Source: Prorocentrum cordatum (lineage: Eukaryota > Sar > Dinophyceae > Prorocentrales > Prorocentraceae). Taken from it: a stretch of DNA of 64,000 nt. This document shows, one piece after another, positions 10,771 to 21,680 of the stretch. Made by a program: the position numbers and the translations under genes. The first letter of the stretch is position 1. Every line of letters begins with the position of its first letter. The stretch lies in assembly GCA_963575745.1 (NCBI GenBank), contig CAUYUJ010018314.1, positions 136,409 through 200,408 on the forward strand, given 5' to 3'. Under the pieces are notes generated by a model, which saw only the letters and a list, made by a program, of their open reading frames with translations, had not been told where the DNA came from and ran no database searches.

Positions 10771-11698
10771 GGCTGCCTATCCGTCTGTCTGCCTGCCTGT
10801 CTGTCTGTCTGTCTGTATGCATGCATGCAAGCATTTATGTATGTATGTATGTATACATGCATGCATGTACGTATGCGCATGTGCATGCGTGTATGCATGC
10901 ATGCATGTGTACATGCATGTAATTATATACGTATGTATGTAGATCTGTAGATAGATCGGCATCTACATTTGCACGCAGACATGTATGTAAGTATGTATGT
11001 ATGTATGTATGTATGTACGTATGTATGTATGTATGTATGTATGTGTGTGTGTGTGTGTATGTGTGTATGTGTGTATGTGTGTATGTATGTATGTATGTAT
11101 GTATGTATGTATGTATGTATGTATGCATGCATGTATGTATGTATGTATGTATGTATGTATGAATGCACGCATGGATGCAATCATGGATGTATGTATGTCT
11201 GTTGGTAATTATGTATGTATGTATGAATATGTGTATGTATGTATGCATGTATGCGTGTACGCATGCATGTATGCATGTACGTGTGAGTCTCTATGTATAC
11301 ATGGATGCTCGTACGTATGTATGTATGCCTGCATGTCTGTCTGTATGTATGTATGACAGCATGTATGTATGTATGTATGTTTGTATGTGTGTATGTACAT
11401 ATATATATACATGTATGTGTGTACGTATGTGTGTACTTATGTATGCATGTAGGTATGTATGTATGTATGTATGTATGTATGTATGTATGCATGTATGTAT
11501 GTATTTATATATATATATGCATACGCATGTCTGTATGTATGTATGTATTCATGTAGGTAGGTATGTATGCATGCATGCATGCATGCATGCATGTAAGTAT
11601 ATACAACGTACGCATGTATATATTTATGTATGCATGCATGTATGCATGCATGCATGCAGGCAGGCAGGCAGGTATGTACGTATGTATGTATGCATGTC
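10771..11698. repeat. second TATG tetranucleotide field
   Basis: Same composition as the field at 8.1-9.0 kb: (TATG)n with TGCA and (CAGG)n variants. It leads directly into the first composite satellite module. Confidence 0.95.
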
Positions 11699-12160
11699 TT
11701 CTCCAATCAGAGCTTGCCTCTGTAGTAGTCCTAGCGGATTCAATGGTTAGGTGAGGTGTCCCGCCGATTTCGGTGGCCGGCCCGGGTGCCCGGGTGCCCA
11801 GGTGCCTGATAGCCCAGTAGCCCTATAGCCTTACAACCCTATAGCCTTCTAGCCTTATAGCCCCATAGCCCTACAGCCCAATAACGCCGTAGCCCTGATA
11901 GCCCCATTGCCCTATAGCCCTAATCGCCCTATAGACCTATAGCCCTATAGCCCTGTAGCCCCATAGCCCTATAGCCCCATAGCCCTAATAGCCTGATAGC
12001 CCTATATTCCTATAGCCTGACAGCCTTAATAGTTCTATAGCCCCATCGCCCTAGAGCCCTGTATCTTCATAGCCCTGTAGCCCTATAGCCCTACAGCCCT
12101 ATAGCCCTATAGCGCTATAGCCCTATAGCCTAATCGCCCTATAGCCCTGAAAAGAGTCTG
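11699..12160 (+). repeat. composite satellite module 1
   Basis: A box of about 80 bp (CCAATCAGAGCTTGCCTCTG ... GCCGATTTCGGTGGCC, 11703-11778), then a short GGTGCCCG run, then degenerate CCCTATAG units to about 12147. The same order recurs in modules 2 and 3. Confidence 0.85.
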
Positions 12161-12210
12161 ATTGGGGTTGTGCTCCGGTATCATCTATTTTTGTATGTCT
12201 GTGTATGTAT

Positions 12211-13100
12211 ATTCCCCAATTTAGAGCTTGTCTTTGTAGGGGTCCTAGTAGATTCATTTTGTTGGGTGAAGTGCGTCGCCGATTTCGGTGGCCACCCCGG
12301 TGCCTGGGTGCCCCGGGGTGCCCGGAGGTGCCCGGGGGTGCTCGGAGGTGCCCGGGGGGGGCCAGGTGCCCGGGTAGCCCTATAGCTCTATAGCCCTATA
12401 GCCTTACAATCCTATAGCCGTATAGCCATATAGCAGTATAGCCCTATAGCTCGACAGCCCTATAACCGTATAGCCCTATAGCCCTATAGCCTTGTAGCCC
12501 TATAGCCCTGTAGCCCTATAGCCCTACAGCTCTATAGCTCGATAGCTCTATAGCCCAATAGCCCAACAGCACAATAGCCCATATAGCCCTACAGTCCTAT
12601 AGCTTATAGCCCTATAGTTCTATAGCCCTATAGCCCTACAGGCCTGTAGCCCTATAGCCTTTGTAGCCCTATAGTCCTATAGCCCTATAGCCCTATAGCC
12701 CTAAAGCCCTATAGCCCTATAGCCCATTAGCCCTATAGCCCTGTAGCCCTATATTCCTATAGCCCTATAGCCCTATAGCCCTATAGCCCTACAGCTCTGT
12801 AGCCCGATAGCTCTATAGCCCAATAGCCCTATAGCACAGTAGCCCATATAGCCCTATAGCTCAAGAGTCCTATGGCCCTATAGTTCTATAGCCCTATAGC
12901 CCTACAGCCCTGTAGCCCTATAGCCTTATAGCCCTATAGTCCTATAGCCCTATAGCCCTATGGCCCTATAGCCCTACAGCCCTATGGCCCTATAGCCCAA
13001 CAGCCCTATCGTATTATAGCTCTATAGCCCCATAGTCCTCTAGCCCTATAGCCCCGTATAGGCCTCTTGCCCTACAGCCCTAGCCCTATAGCCCTAACCC
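12211..13100 (+). repeat. composite satellite module 2
   Basis: Box with CCAATTTAGAGCTTGTCTTT ... CGCCGATTTCGGTGGCC (12216-12293), GGTGCCCG-like run to about 12375, then about 700 bp of CCCTATAG units. Preceded by a short TATG tract (12190-12210). Confidence 0.85.
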
Positions 13101-13245
13101 CCATAACTTTCATATCCCTTCGCAGACTTCATAAACCTAAGGAGCAATTGCAAATGGGTCTCATGTAAGATCAACAAATGACTTTGATGGTTTCCTCAGT
13201 ATCAGTTACACATGTATATACATATATATGTGTATATATATATAT

Positions 13246-14150
13246 ATTCCCTAATCAGAGCTTGCTTCTGTAGGGTAGCCGATTCATATGGTTAGGTGGG
13301 CTTTGCCCGATTTCCGCGGCCCGCCCGGGTGCCCAGGTGCCCGGGTGCCCGGGTGCCCGAGTCCGGGTGCCCGAGTGCCCGGGTGCCCAGGTGCCCGGGT
13401 GTCCGGGTGCCCTGTAGTCCTCTAGCCCTATAGTCCTATAGCCCTATAGCCCTATAGCCCACTAGCCTTATAGCCCTATAGCCCCATAGCCCAATAGCCC
13501 TATAGTTCTATAGCCCTATAGCCCTATAGCCCTATAGCCCTATAGCCCTATAGCCCTATAGCCCTATAGCCCTAAGAGCCTCATAGCCTTTAGCCTTACA
13601 GCCCTATAGCCCTATCTCCCTAGAGCCCTATAGCTCTACAGCCTTATAGCGCTATAGCACTATAGCCCTATAGCCCAATAGCCCCATAGCCATACAGCCC
13701 CATATCCCTATAGCCCGATAGCCCAATAGCCTCATAGCCCTACAGCCCTGTAGCCGTACAGCCCTATAGCCCTATAGCCTTATAGTCTTATAGCCCTATA
13801 GCCCAATAACCCTATAGCTCTATATGCCTATAACCCTGTAGCCCAATAGCCCGATAGCCCTATAGCTCTACAGCCCTATAGCCCTATAGCCCTATAGCCC
13901 AATAGCCCCATAGCTCTATAGACTCATAGCCCTAAGGCCCTGAAGCCCTATAGCCCCATAGCCCCTCAGTCCCATAGCCCCATAGCCCTATAGCCCTACA
14001 GCCCTATAGCCCTATGGCCCTATAGCCCTATAGCCCTATAGCCCTATAGACCTATAGCCCTATTGCCCTATAGCCCCATATCACTATAGCCCTATAGCCC
14101 ATGGCCCCATCGCCCTATAGCCCAATAGCCCCTTAGCCCTATAGCCCAAA
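13246..14150 (+). repeat. composite satellite module 3
   Basis: Box with CTAATCAGAGCTTGCTTCTG ... CCGATTTCCGCGGCC (13251-13322), the longest GGTGCCCG run of the three (to about 13410), then CCCTATAG units to about 14150. Preceded by a TA/TG tract. CCCTATAG differs from the dinoflagellate/plant type telomere CCCTAAA. Confidence 0.85.
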
Positions 14151-15537
14151 CAAGACTTTGAAATCATACTTGTGTATGTACACATAACCCAGCCCGCAAT
14201 CAGGCAGCCATTACCTCAGTCAGTCGTTTCCAGGTAAGAGTGACCCTTGCACGTAGTGATCTTTGGTGTGTGGCTTTTGTGGGGGTCGCGGGAGAATCAA
14301 GTCAAGGTACGCAGCTCACACATTGTCGTGAGGAGCCCTAGTCAGATTAGAAAAGAGTGAATTCCCCCCCGTCGTCAGGGGTGTCCCTTACGAGGAAAGG
14401 CTTACGCAAAGCCTAGATTGCAACCCTCCTCCTTGGGCTCATCAGGGCTTCCCTGCTTCGCATTAGTCAGGCAGCTCGGGGGCCTCGCGCGGAGAGCCAA
14501 CAACAACAGAATACGCATATCGACTTCGGAGGTCTGTGCGGATTTCTGCGCTCGGCGCTGGACCCCTTAGCGGAGCCTCTGACGGTCCTGGGCCCGGTAA
14601 AGGGCTCCCAGCTGAACGTAGCCTCACACTAGCCGCCGTGCTTTTTCCGCGACGCGAGGGGGTCTGGGCTTGGAAGTCCCTGGCCTGTGAATCGGGTCTC
14701 GACCAGGCCGCTGGTCCACCTGGTCCGTTGATCGATCGGGGCCAGGATGGTCGACGGGGCCCTCGATCGGCGGTGTGCTCCGCTGCTTAGACTGAATCGC
14801 GGCTCCCTCCTCCTCGTTCTCCTCCTCCCCCTCTTCGCATCCTCCTCCTCGTCGTCGCAGGGTGTGCCTTTCCCTAGCCCGTGATTCGGCACGGGGCACG
14901 GATCGTAAGTTTGCCTCATCTTCTTCTTCATCGTCGTCGTCACCGCCGTCCTCGTGGTCGTGGTGGGTTGCTCTTTTCGGAACCTTCTTTCCTTATGCAG
15001 TGACCACCGCCACCGCCCCCACCTCCTCCTTCCCTCTGGCCAGTTCTAATATGGTGGAGTATCCATCCCAGCCTACGTGAAGCTGACAGTTTCACGACTC
15101 GCGACCAGTTTGAGCGGGAGTCTCGCCCACCACGGCCTCTCTTTTGTGCTTCTTGTTCTCGTCCTGGCTGCACGGGGGCGCGGCGCCGTCCCCTTCGCGT
15201 GCTCTCCCTCCTCACGCCCGTCCCGGCCTGGAGGCGTGAGCGTCGACGCTCCCGCTTGGCCCTCCATCTTGCTCTTCTTTCAGGCGGTAGTGGAGGTAGC
15301 TCAGGGAGAATGGAGGTCATCTTGATCGCCTTCCCTGTTGCTGCTCTTCTCATCGGCGCCCCTCCCATCGTGCCGTGGGTGCGGGCGCTGCGGCGGGCAT
15401 GCGGCTGCATGCCCAGTAATTACCTGACGCTCCGAGCGACTGCCCCCGCGGCTTGCCCAAGAACGGGAGGGGGGATCGCGCCGCGGGGCCGCCCCGAGCG
15501 GGCCGGGTGCTCCCGAGGCGGCTGCACGTCAGAGTGG
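14151..15537. other. no recognisable gene
   Basis: Mixed-composition sequence with a pyrimidine tract at 14795-14860. A + strand frame at 15077-15325 starts with a hydrophobic stretch (LSFVLLVLVLAA) and another near 15310 reads MEVILIAFPVAALL; neither has further support, so I do not call them genes. Confidence 0.4.
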
Positions 15538-15880
15538 CTGAGGAGAAGCAGGAGGAGGAGGAGGAGGAGGAGGAGGAGGAGGAGGAGGAGGAGGAGGAGG
15601 AGGAGGAGGAGGAGGAGGAGCAGGAAGAGGAAGAGAGGGGGAGGAGGAGGAGGAGGAGGAGGAGGAGGGAGGAGGAGGAGGAGGAGGAGGAGGAGGAGGA
15701 GGAGGAGGAGGAGGAGGAGGAGGAGGAGGAGGAGGAGGAGGAGGAGGAGGAGGAGGAGGAGGAGGAGAGGAGGAGCAGGAGGAGGAGGAGGAGGAGGATG
15801 AGGAGGAGCAGGAGGAGGAGGAGGAGGAGGAGGAGGAGCAGATGAGGAGGAGGAGGAGGAGGAGGAGGAGGAGGAGGCAT
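15538..15880. repeat. (AGG)n run
   Basis: Nearly pure AGG trinucleotide; frames give poly-Glu, poly-Arg, poly-Gly on + and poly-Ser, poly-Leu, poly-Pro on -. Confidence 0.95.
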
Positions 15881-16095
15881 CAGTGATCGCCAGGGGGTGC
15901 CAGACAGTATCATCAAGTGCGGCCAGTAACTTTGGCTCAGCGTGCCGCGGCGCGGGCTCTGGCCCACCGCGCTTCGGCTCGACCCCCCGACCGCGGCCCA
16001 GCCCCCAAGCGCCAACGCGCCAACGCCGCTGGCTTCACGGTTTCCTGATTCGCAGAGGGGCGTGACGCGCTAGCAGCTCTTCGTGGGAAGTCGCG

Positions 16096-16180
16096 AGGAG
16101 GAGGAGGAGGAGGAGAAGGAGGAGGAGGAGGAGGAGGAGGAGGAGGAGGAGGAGGAGGAGGAGGAGGAGGAGGAGGAACA
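16096..16180. repeat. (AGG)n run
   Basis: Short AGG run. The GC-rich unique sequence between the AGG runs (15881-16095 and 16181-16573) includes the self-complementary piece CCCTTCCC/GGGAAGGG at about 16391-16430; no supported gene. Confidence 0.9.
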
Positions 16181-16573
16181 GGCACAGCGTGTCGCCGGGG
16201 CCCCCGCCGCGACACACTGAGCGAACCTTCCCGACCGCACTGCTCTCCACACTGCCCGCGCCGACAGACCCCGCCGAGGTGAAGACGGAGTTCAGCGGAG
16301 GCGCCGCCGCGCCCCCGCCGGCGCGCGCTCGCGCGCGGGCGCTGGCGGCGTGTAGGGAGGGCGGCCCTTCCTGAGAAGGCAGGGGGTGACCCTTCCCAAG
16401 CGGGCGCCGGGCCTTCTCGGGAAGGGCCGTTGGTGCCCTCCAAGAGGCGGCCTCCTCTGGAGGCGCACGGCGAGGGCCTCCAGGAAAGCCCTCCCCCCAC
16501 CCCTTCCCAGGAGGCCCCAGGCACGCTTCGATGTAGGGCTTTTGTCCCACCCTCGGCCCCGACCTCTATCCCC

Positions 16574-16985
16574 AGGAGGAGGAGGAGGAGGAGGAGGAGG
16601 AGGGGGAGGAGGAGGAGGAGGAGGAGGAGGAGGAGGAGGAGGAGGAGGAGGAGAGGAGGAGGAGAAGGAGGAGGAGGAGGAGGAGGAGGAGGAGGCGGAG
16701 GGTGAGGGGGAGGTAGGGAGGGGAGGAGGAGGAGGAGGAGGAGGAGGAGGAGGAGGAGGAGGAGGAGGAGGAGGAGGAGGAGGAGGAGGAGGAGGAGGCA
16801 GAGGAGGCGGAGGAGGCGGAGGAGGCGGAGGAGGCGGATGAGGAGGAGGCGGAGGAGGAGGAGGAGCCGGAGAAGGTGGAGGAGGAGGCGGAGGAGGCAG
16901 AGGAGGAGAAGGATGAGGAGGAGGAGGATGGGGAGGAGGAGGAGGAGGAGGAAGAGGAGGAGGAGGAGTAGGAAGAAGAGGAGGA
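16574..16985. repeat. (AGG)n run with GGC and GAT variants
   Basis: AGG trinucleotide run, changing to GAGGCGGAG and GGATGAG variants after 16795. Confidence 0.95.
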
Positions 16986-17095
16986 GTAAGACTAATTGTA
17001 ATATGCATCAGAATAAGAACAATATTCATACTTTTAATACTAATATGAAGAATTGGAAGAGCAATACTATGACTAATACCTATACGACCACCCAT
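16986..17095. repeat. AT-rich degenerate AAT-type tract
   Basis: Follows the AGG run exactly as a similar AT-rich tract neighbours the AGG run at 61.6 kb (there in the opposite order). Contains AATACTAATATGAA-like sequence. Confidence 0.6.
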
Positions 17096-17139
17096 CGGGT
17101 GATAAGGAGGTTCGGGGGGGGGAGGAACCAACGTCTCAC

Positions 17140-17370
17140 AAGATCGAACTCACTATCGATCTCATTATCGATCTCACTGTCGGTCTCGCTCGATCGATCT
17201 CACTCGATCAATCTCACAATCGATCTCACTCGATCTATTCCAGTCGATCGATCTCGCAATCGATCTGACTATCGATCTCACAATCGATCTCACTATCGAT
17301 CTCACAATCGATTTTAAATTCGGTCTCACTATCGATCTCACTATTGATCTCACAATCGATCTCACAATCA
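17140..17370. repeat. ATCGATCTCAC-type minisatellite
   Basis: About fifteen degenerate units of the type TCGATCTCACTA / TCGATCTCACAA, dense in GATC and the palindrome ATCGAT. Confidence 0.9.
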
Positions 17371-17373
17371 ACG

Positions 17374-17409
<36 letters not shown>

Positions 17410-17434
17410 ACGTCATCGTCATCAGCGTCATCAA

Positions 17435-17480
<46 letters not shown>

Positions 17481-18187
17481 GGGACACCATCATCATCATC
17501 ATCACCTCAGCATCACCATCATCATCACCATCATCATCATCATCGGGACACCATCGTCGTCACCATCATCATCATCATCAACATCATTATCATTATCGGG
17601 ACACCATCATCATCGGAACATCGCCATCACCATGATCATCTCATCACCATAGTGAACAACATCAGCATCATCATCACCATCGGGACACCATCATCATCAG
17701 CAACATCATCATCACCAACATCATCATCATCATCATCATCATCGGGACACCATCATCATCCACACCAGCATCATCATCATCTTCATCATCATCATCAGCA
17801 TCGGGACACCATCATCATCGACACCAGCATCATCATCACCATCTTCGGGCCACCATCATCAAAATCATCAGCATCACCTTATCATAATTCTCATCATGAA
17901 CATCATCATCATCATCATCATCATCGGGACACCATCACCGTCAGCAGCATCATCAATATCATCATTATCGGGAAACCATCATCATCACCATCAGCATCAA
18001 CAGCATCATCATCATCAACATCATCATCATTATCGGGACACCATCATCATCACCACCATCACCATCATCATCATCATCATCACCAACATCGTCAACATCA
18101 TCATCATCATCATCCTCGGGACACCATCATCATCACCACCATCACCATCACCATCACCATCACCTTCACCATCACCACCACTATCAC

Positions 18188-18232
<45 letters not shown>

Positions 18233-18251
18233 TATCATTATCATTATCATT

Positions 18252-18287
<36 letters not shown>

Positions 18288-18295
18288 GGGACACC
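17369..18295. repeat. (ATC)n field punctuated by GGGACACC
   Basis: CAT/ATC trinucleotides interrupted about a dozen times by CGGGACACCATC at intervals of roughly 40-170 bp (for example near 17480, 17545, 17597, 17682, 17743, 17804, 17928, 18034, 18117, 18286). It passes into GGGACACCGGC repeats at 18290. His-, Ser- and Ile-rich frames are translations of the repeat. Confidence 0.95.
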
Positions 18296-18390
18296 GACGG
18301 GACACCGGCGGGACACCGGCGGGACACCGCGCGCCACCGGCCCCCGGTGAGGAATCATTTGTTTCTGTCTTCAGTCGAACACAGATCCAG
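18286..18390 (+). repeat. single relic of the 77-bp repeat seen at 60.7 kb
   Basis: GGGACACCGGCGGGACACCG, CGCGCCACCGG and GGTGAGGAATCATTTG match the tandem unit at 60673-60935. It is followed by CTGTCTTCAGTCGAACAC (18364-18381), whose reverse complement lies immediately upstream of the 60.7 kb array. Confidence 0.8.
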
Positions 18391-18590
18391 CTGTTCTAGA
18401 CAAACAAGATTTTATTATTTAATTTAATTCCTGGGGCCGATCAGAAAAAATAAAAAAAATAATTTTAAAAATTAAAGAAAATATTTTTTTTGATTTTTTT
18501 TTAATATTTTTATATTTTACCAAGCTGGAAGCTGATGTTCGATTTGGTGGGTTGCAAGCAAATTTATGTGAATTGGACATATTTTGGTAG
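18391..18590. other. AT-rich spacer
   Basis: A/T-rich with runs of A and T of up to eight or nine bases. No gene. Confidence 0.7.
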
Positions 18591-18946
18591 TTGTCTTGCT
18601 CGCCCTCATCCTCATCTTTTTTCTCTTCTTTCTCCTCTCGCTCCTCCCCCCCCCTCCTTCTGCTTAGACTCCCTCGCGTCGTAGCTCCTACTCTCCCTCC
18701 TTCTCTTCCTGCTTTTCTTTTTCATAGCTCCGAAACTCTCTTCCCCCCTCTCCTGTTTGCGACGGCGTCGACAACGACGCCGCCGACGCCGTTTGGCGCT
18801 GGCCCGCTCCGCGGCGCCGCTGGCGCCACCCGCGGTCGGGCAAGGGGCAAGGAAAAGTGGTACCACACCACCAGAGAGGAGAGGAGAGGAAGTCCACGAT
18901 GGCTTCCCGAGCTGGGGAAGGGGGATGTCTCGAGCGAGGGGCGACG

Positions 18947-19003
18947 CCAACTCGAAAAACTGGGGAGGGCTTTCCGAAAGCCCTCCCCAGTTCTTCGAGT
19001 TGG
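18947..19003. repeat. near-perfect inverted repeat (hairpin)
   Basis: Arms of about 28 bp (CCAACTCGAA...GGGCTTTC and GAAAGCCC...TTCGAGTTGG) meet with almost no loop. It lies inside a dispersed repeat shared with 59.66-59.80 kb. A second smaller hairpin (CCAGCCTTC/GAAGGCTGG) is at 19211-19231. Confidence 0.8.
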
Positions 19004-19300
19004 TGGTCCCTGGTGGTGTTGGTGTCGATTTTCCTTGCTCCTGCCGTTGGCCCCCCCGCGCGGCTCGCGCGATGGCGATGGCGATTCGGCGTTCGCCGAC
19101 GCCGACGCCGCGCCGGCGCCAGATCGCGCTCGCCGAGGCGTGCCAGGATTGGCGGCGAGCCAAGGGGGGAATGAGAGTGGGCGGGCTGTCCGAGATCTTC
19201 TGAGAAGCCGTCCAGCCTTCCAAGAAGGCTGGAGGTCTTGTCAGAAATCCGACGGAAGGCTTGCTCCTTCTCGTTCCAGCCCCAGGCTCCACGCCCACAG

Positions 19301-20906
19301 GACGCGTGGTCCGAGGGCGAGCGGGACATCTCCCCGCCCAAGACCTACGTGCCGCCCTCGCAGAGGCCCCCAGGGTTTAAGATCTCCATCCATCCAAGAC
19401 TATCGAACAGGAGGGGGGAGGGGTTCGATAGTCATTAGTTTTGGATGGATGGATGGAGGTCTTGGACTCTGCACCAGGTCGCCTCCAGGCTGGACGCCGC
19501 CCGGCACTCCGCGGCGAGAGCGAAGCCGCACGCCGCAGCGGCAGTACCAGCTGTCTCTCCAGGAGGCGCGAGGAGGGCCAACACGAGGAGGGGTGGAGGA
19601 GGGTGGAGGAAGGGTGGAGGAGGGAGAAGGGGTGGAGGAGGGGTTGAGGAGGGAGGAGGGGCAAGGAGGAGCGGAGGAGGGTTTGAGGAGGGAGGAGGCT
19701 TCCCCACCCTTCAAGGCGGAGCAGGAGCGCCAGGAGATGCTTGAGCTCGCGGAGTGGCGCGAGAACTTCGTGAAGCAGCATGGCCCAGGCCTCCCCTTCG
19801 TCGATGTCGTCGTCGTCGTCGTCGTCCTCCTCATCCCCCTCATCCTCTATTTCCTCCTCCAGACTTGGGCCTGCTCCTTCTCGGGTGCCCTCCTCGACTC
19901 CCCTCTCACTCGGACCTCCTCCAGGTGCCTCATCATTCCATTCCATTCCTTCCTCATTCATCATTCCATTCCTCATTCCTTCTCCTCCTTTGTTTTCTCG
20001 GACCCATCCTCCTTCTCCTCCTTCTCCTCCTTCTCCTCCTCCTCCTGTCCCTCCTCCTGTCCCTCCCCCCCATCCTCGTCCTCGAACCTCCCCCTCCTCG
20101 AGCCCTCTCCTTCTCGGCCTCCTCCTCCTCCACCTCCTCCTCCTACTCACCCCTCTCAATCCCTATCCCTTCAAAGGCGCGACGTGGCCGGCCAAGAAGG
20201 AGATCTGGCCCAAGCACGTGTACTTCACGTGAGCAGGGCAACAGATTCTGATCCCACTCGTCGTTCTTGGAAGCTTCGCTTGTCGTCGTGGATGGACTCA
20301 CCTCGATCTCGATTCCGAATTGCGACTTTCGAATTTCCGAATCGTGGTGAGTTCAGCCGCGGCGACGAGCGAGGCTTCCAGGTGCGACAAGTGCATCCGC
20401 ATCTTTTGCTCACGCAGGCCAGAGAGCGCCAAGGCCGCGCCGCAGCCGAAGCCCATCCTTCGCCATCCAGCGCCTCCAACCACCTGGCCGTGGATGCGCC
20501 GCGTTCCTCCACGGTGGGTCTGGCCACGGGGCGCGAGGATGGTGCTCGACTACGACTGCGGCGGGAAGTGGCGGTACTCGGAGCGGTTGGGGTTTGAAAT
20601 GGTGGGAGGGAAGTGCGAGGAGGGGAGGAAGGCAGGAGAGCAGAGGAGTCCAGAAGAGATCGGATCGGAGGGGAGGGGAGGGGGGCGGCCGGAGGGGTGG
20701 AGGAGGAGGGGAGGCGGTGGACAAAGGCGGAGGAGGAGGGGGGGGAGGAGGAGGGGGAGGAGGAGGAGGAGGACGGCCCCAGTCAAAACCAATCCCAGTC
20801 CGATCCCCCATCCAATCCTCAGTCTATCCTCGATCTTCGATCTTCGATCTTCGATCCTCAATCCTGATCCCAACAGCGATGCGCGCGTGCGCCGCTCCTG
20901 GGATCA

Positions 20907-20940
<34 letters not shown>

Positions 20941-21680
20941 AGATCGGAGATCGAGATCGGAGAGAGATCGGAGATTTGGAGATTGTCCACAGGAGCACAG
21001 GCCCATCGGCCCGCGGATCTCCTGGTTGGACGGCGACGGGCCGCACGACAAGTTCCCGACGGAGGAGGCGGGACCTACGACGACGAACGGCGACGACGTA
21101 CGACGACGAGCGACGACGACGACGCGGACGAGATCCAGGTGCTGCCGCTGCACTTGCGCAAAGGCAAGGCTTTCAGCGCCGAGCCCTACGCAGTGGCCAG
21201 GAAGGCGAAGCTGCAGAGCATGAGGCCAGGTCGACAAGAATGACCCTCAGATTGCGATCCTGCCCAAGCCACGCCACGGGCCATTCCAACCATTCCTGGG
21301 CCGAAGATCGGCGTGCCGATCCTTGGCTCAGGAACGGCGTGGCTGGCTTAGGCAGGATCGCAAGAAACACTTTTCTTGTCGACCTAACAGGAAGTACGGC
21401 TTGCAGCTGTGGCACGAGAAGCTCAGCTGCCCGACGTGCGACGTCATCTGGTCCAGGGGCTGCCTAACCTACCCCGACCGTGGCCAACCCTTGCCGCGAC
21501 GACGCCGACGCCTCGCTCCGAGTCGACGGCGAGAGGCGCGTAGCGGCAGGGGTCGGTCACAGAGGGGGTTAGTGAAGTAGCGCCCGAGAGGTGGGGCTCG
21601 GGCGAGTCGCTGCAGGACTTCAAGGACTTCGACGAGGAGAAGTTCGACGAGTTTTTCCTGCAGGACCACCGCGGCTGGAT
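19301..21680 (+). CDS. small-exon gene of unknown function (partial model)
   Basis: Exons that join in phase: 19301-19374, 19478-19565, 19699-19788, 20177-20228, 20382-about 20417 or further. Donors are GT, GC, GC, GT; acceptors are AG followed by G. The product reads DAWSEGERDISPPKTYVPP, a Pro/Arg-rich piece (SPPGWTPPGTPRRERSRTPQ), a helix (AEQERQEMLELAEWRENF), ATWPAKKEIWPKHVYF and then CDKCIRIFC, a probable zinc knuckle. Further likely exons in the same style: around 20540-20600 (MVLDYDCGGKWRYSER), 20993-21060 (GPRISWLDGDGPHDKFP), 21134-21305 (VLPLHLRKGKAFSAEPYA), 21362-21456 (LSCPTCDVIW) and 21595-21680 (LQDFKDFDEEKFDEFF). Introns are purine- or pyrimidine-rich. Neither the first nor the last exon is identified, and I recognise no family. 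Confidence 0.5.
20823..20975. repeat. GATCTTC and GATCGGA short repeats
   Basis: Four or five GATCTTC units at 20828-20860 and about ten GATCGGA/GATCGA units at 20908-20972, within an intron of the preceding gene model. The two halves are partly complementary, so they could pair. Confidence 0.85.

Noticed and set aside
8091-11750. Long Met-Tyr-Val-Cys and His-Thr-Tyr-Ile frames on both strands
   Set aside because: Direct translations of the TATG tetranucleotide repeat in all frames; no unique coding sequence.
11780-14150. CCCTATAG arrays as interstitial telomere
   Set aside because: The unit is 8 bp and lacks the CCCTAAA pattern; it expands from a conserved box, so it is a separate satellite.
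15199-17000. Poly-Glu, poly-Arg, poly-Pro and poly-Ser frames of up to about 280 residues
   Set aside because: AGG repeat in different frames and strands.
17369-18300. Regularly spaced GGGACACC as a CRISPR array
   Set aside because: Spacing is irregular, the spacers are all ATC repeats, there are no cas genes, and the genome is eukaryotic.
17344-18400. His-, Ser- and Ile-rich frames of up to 230 residues
   Set aside because: Translations of the ATC trinucleotide field in three frames.
19377-20159. 260-residue minus-strand frame rich in Gly, Glu, Leu and Arg
   Set aside because: Covers GGA/TCC-rich introns and the reverse of the + strand exons; no domain and no splice support.
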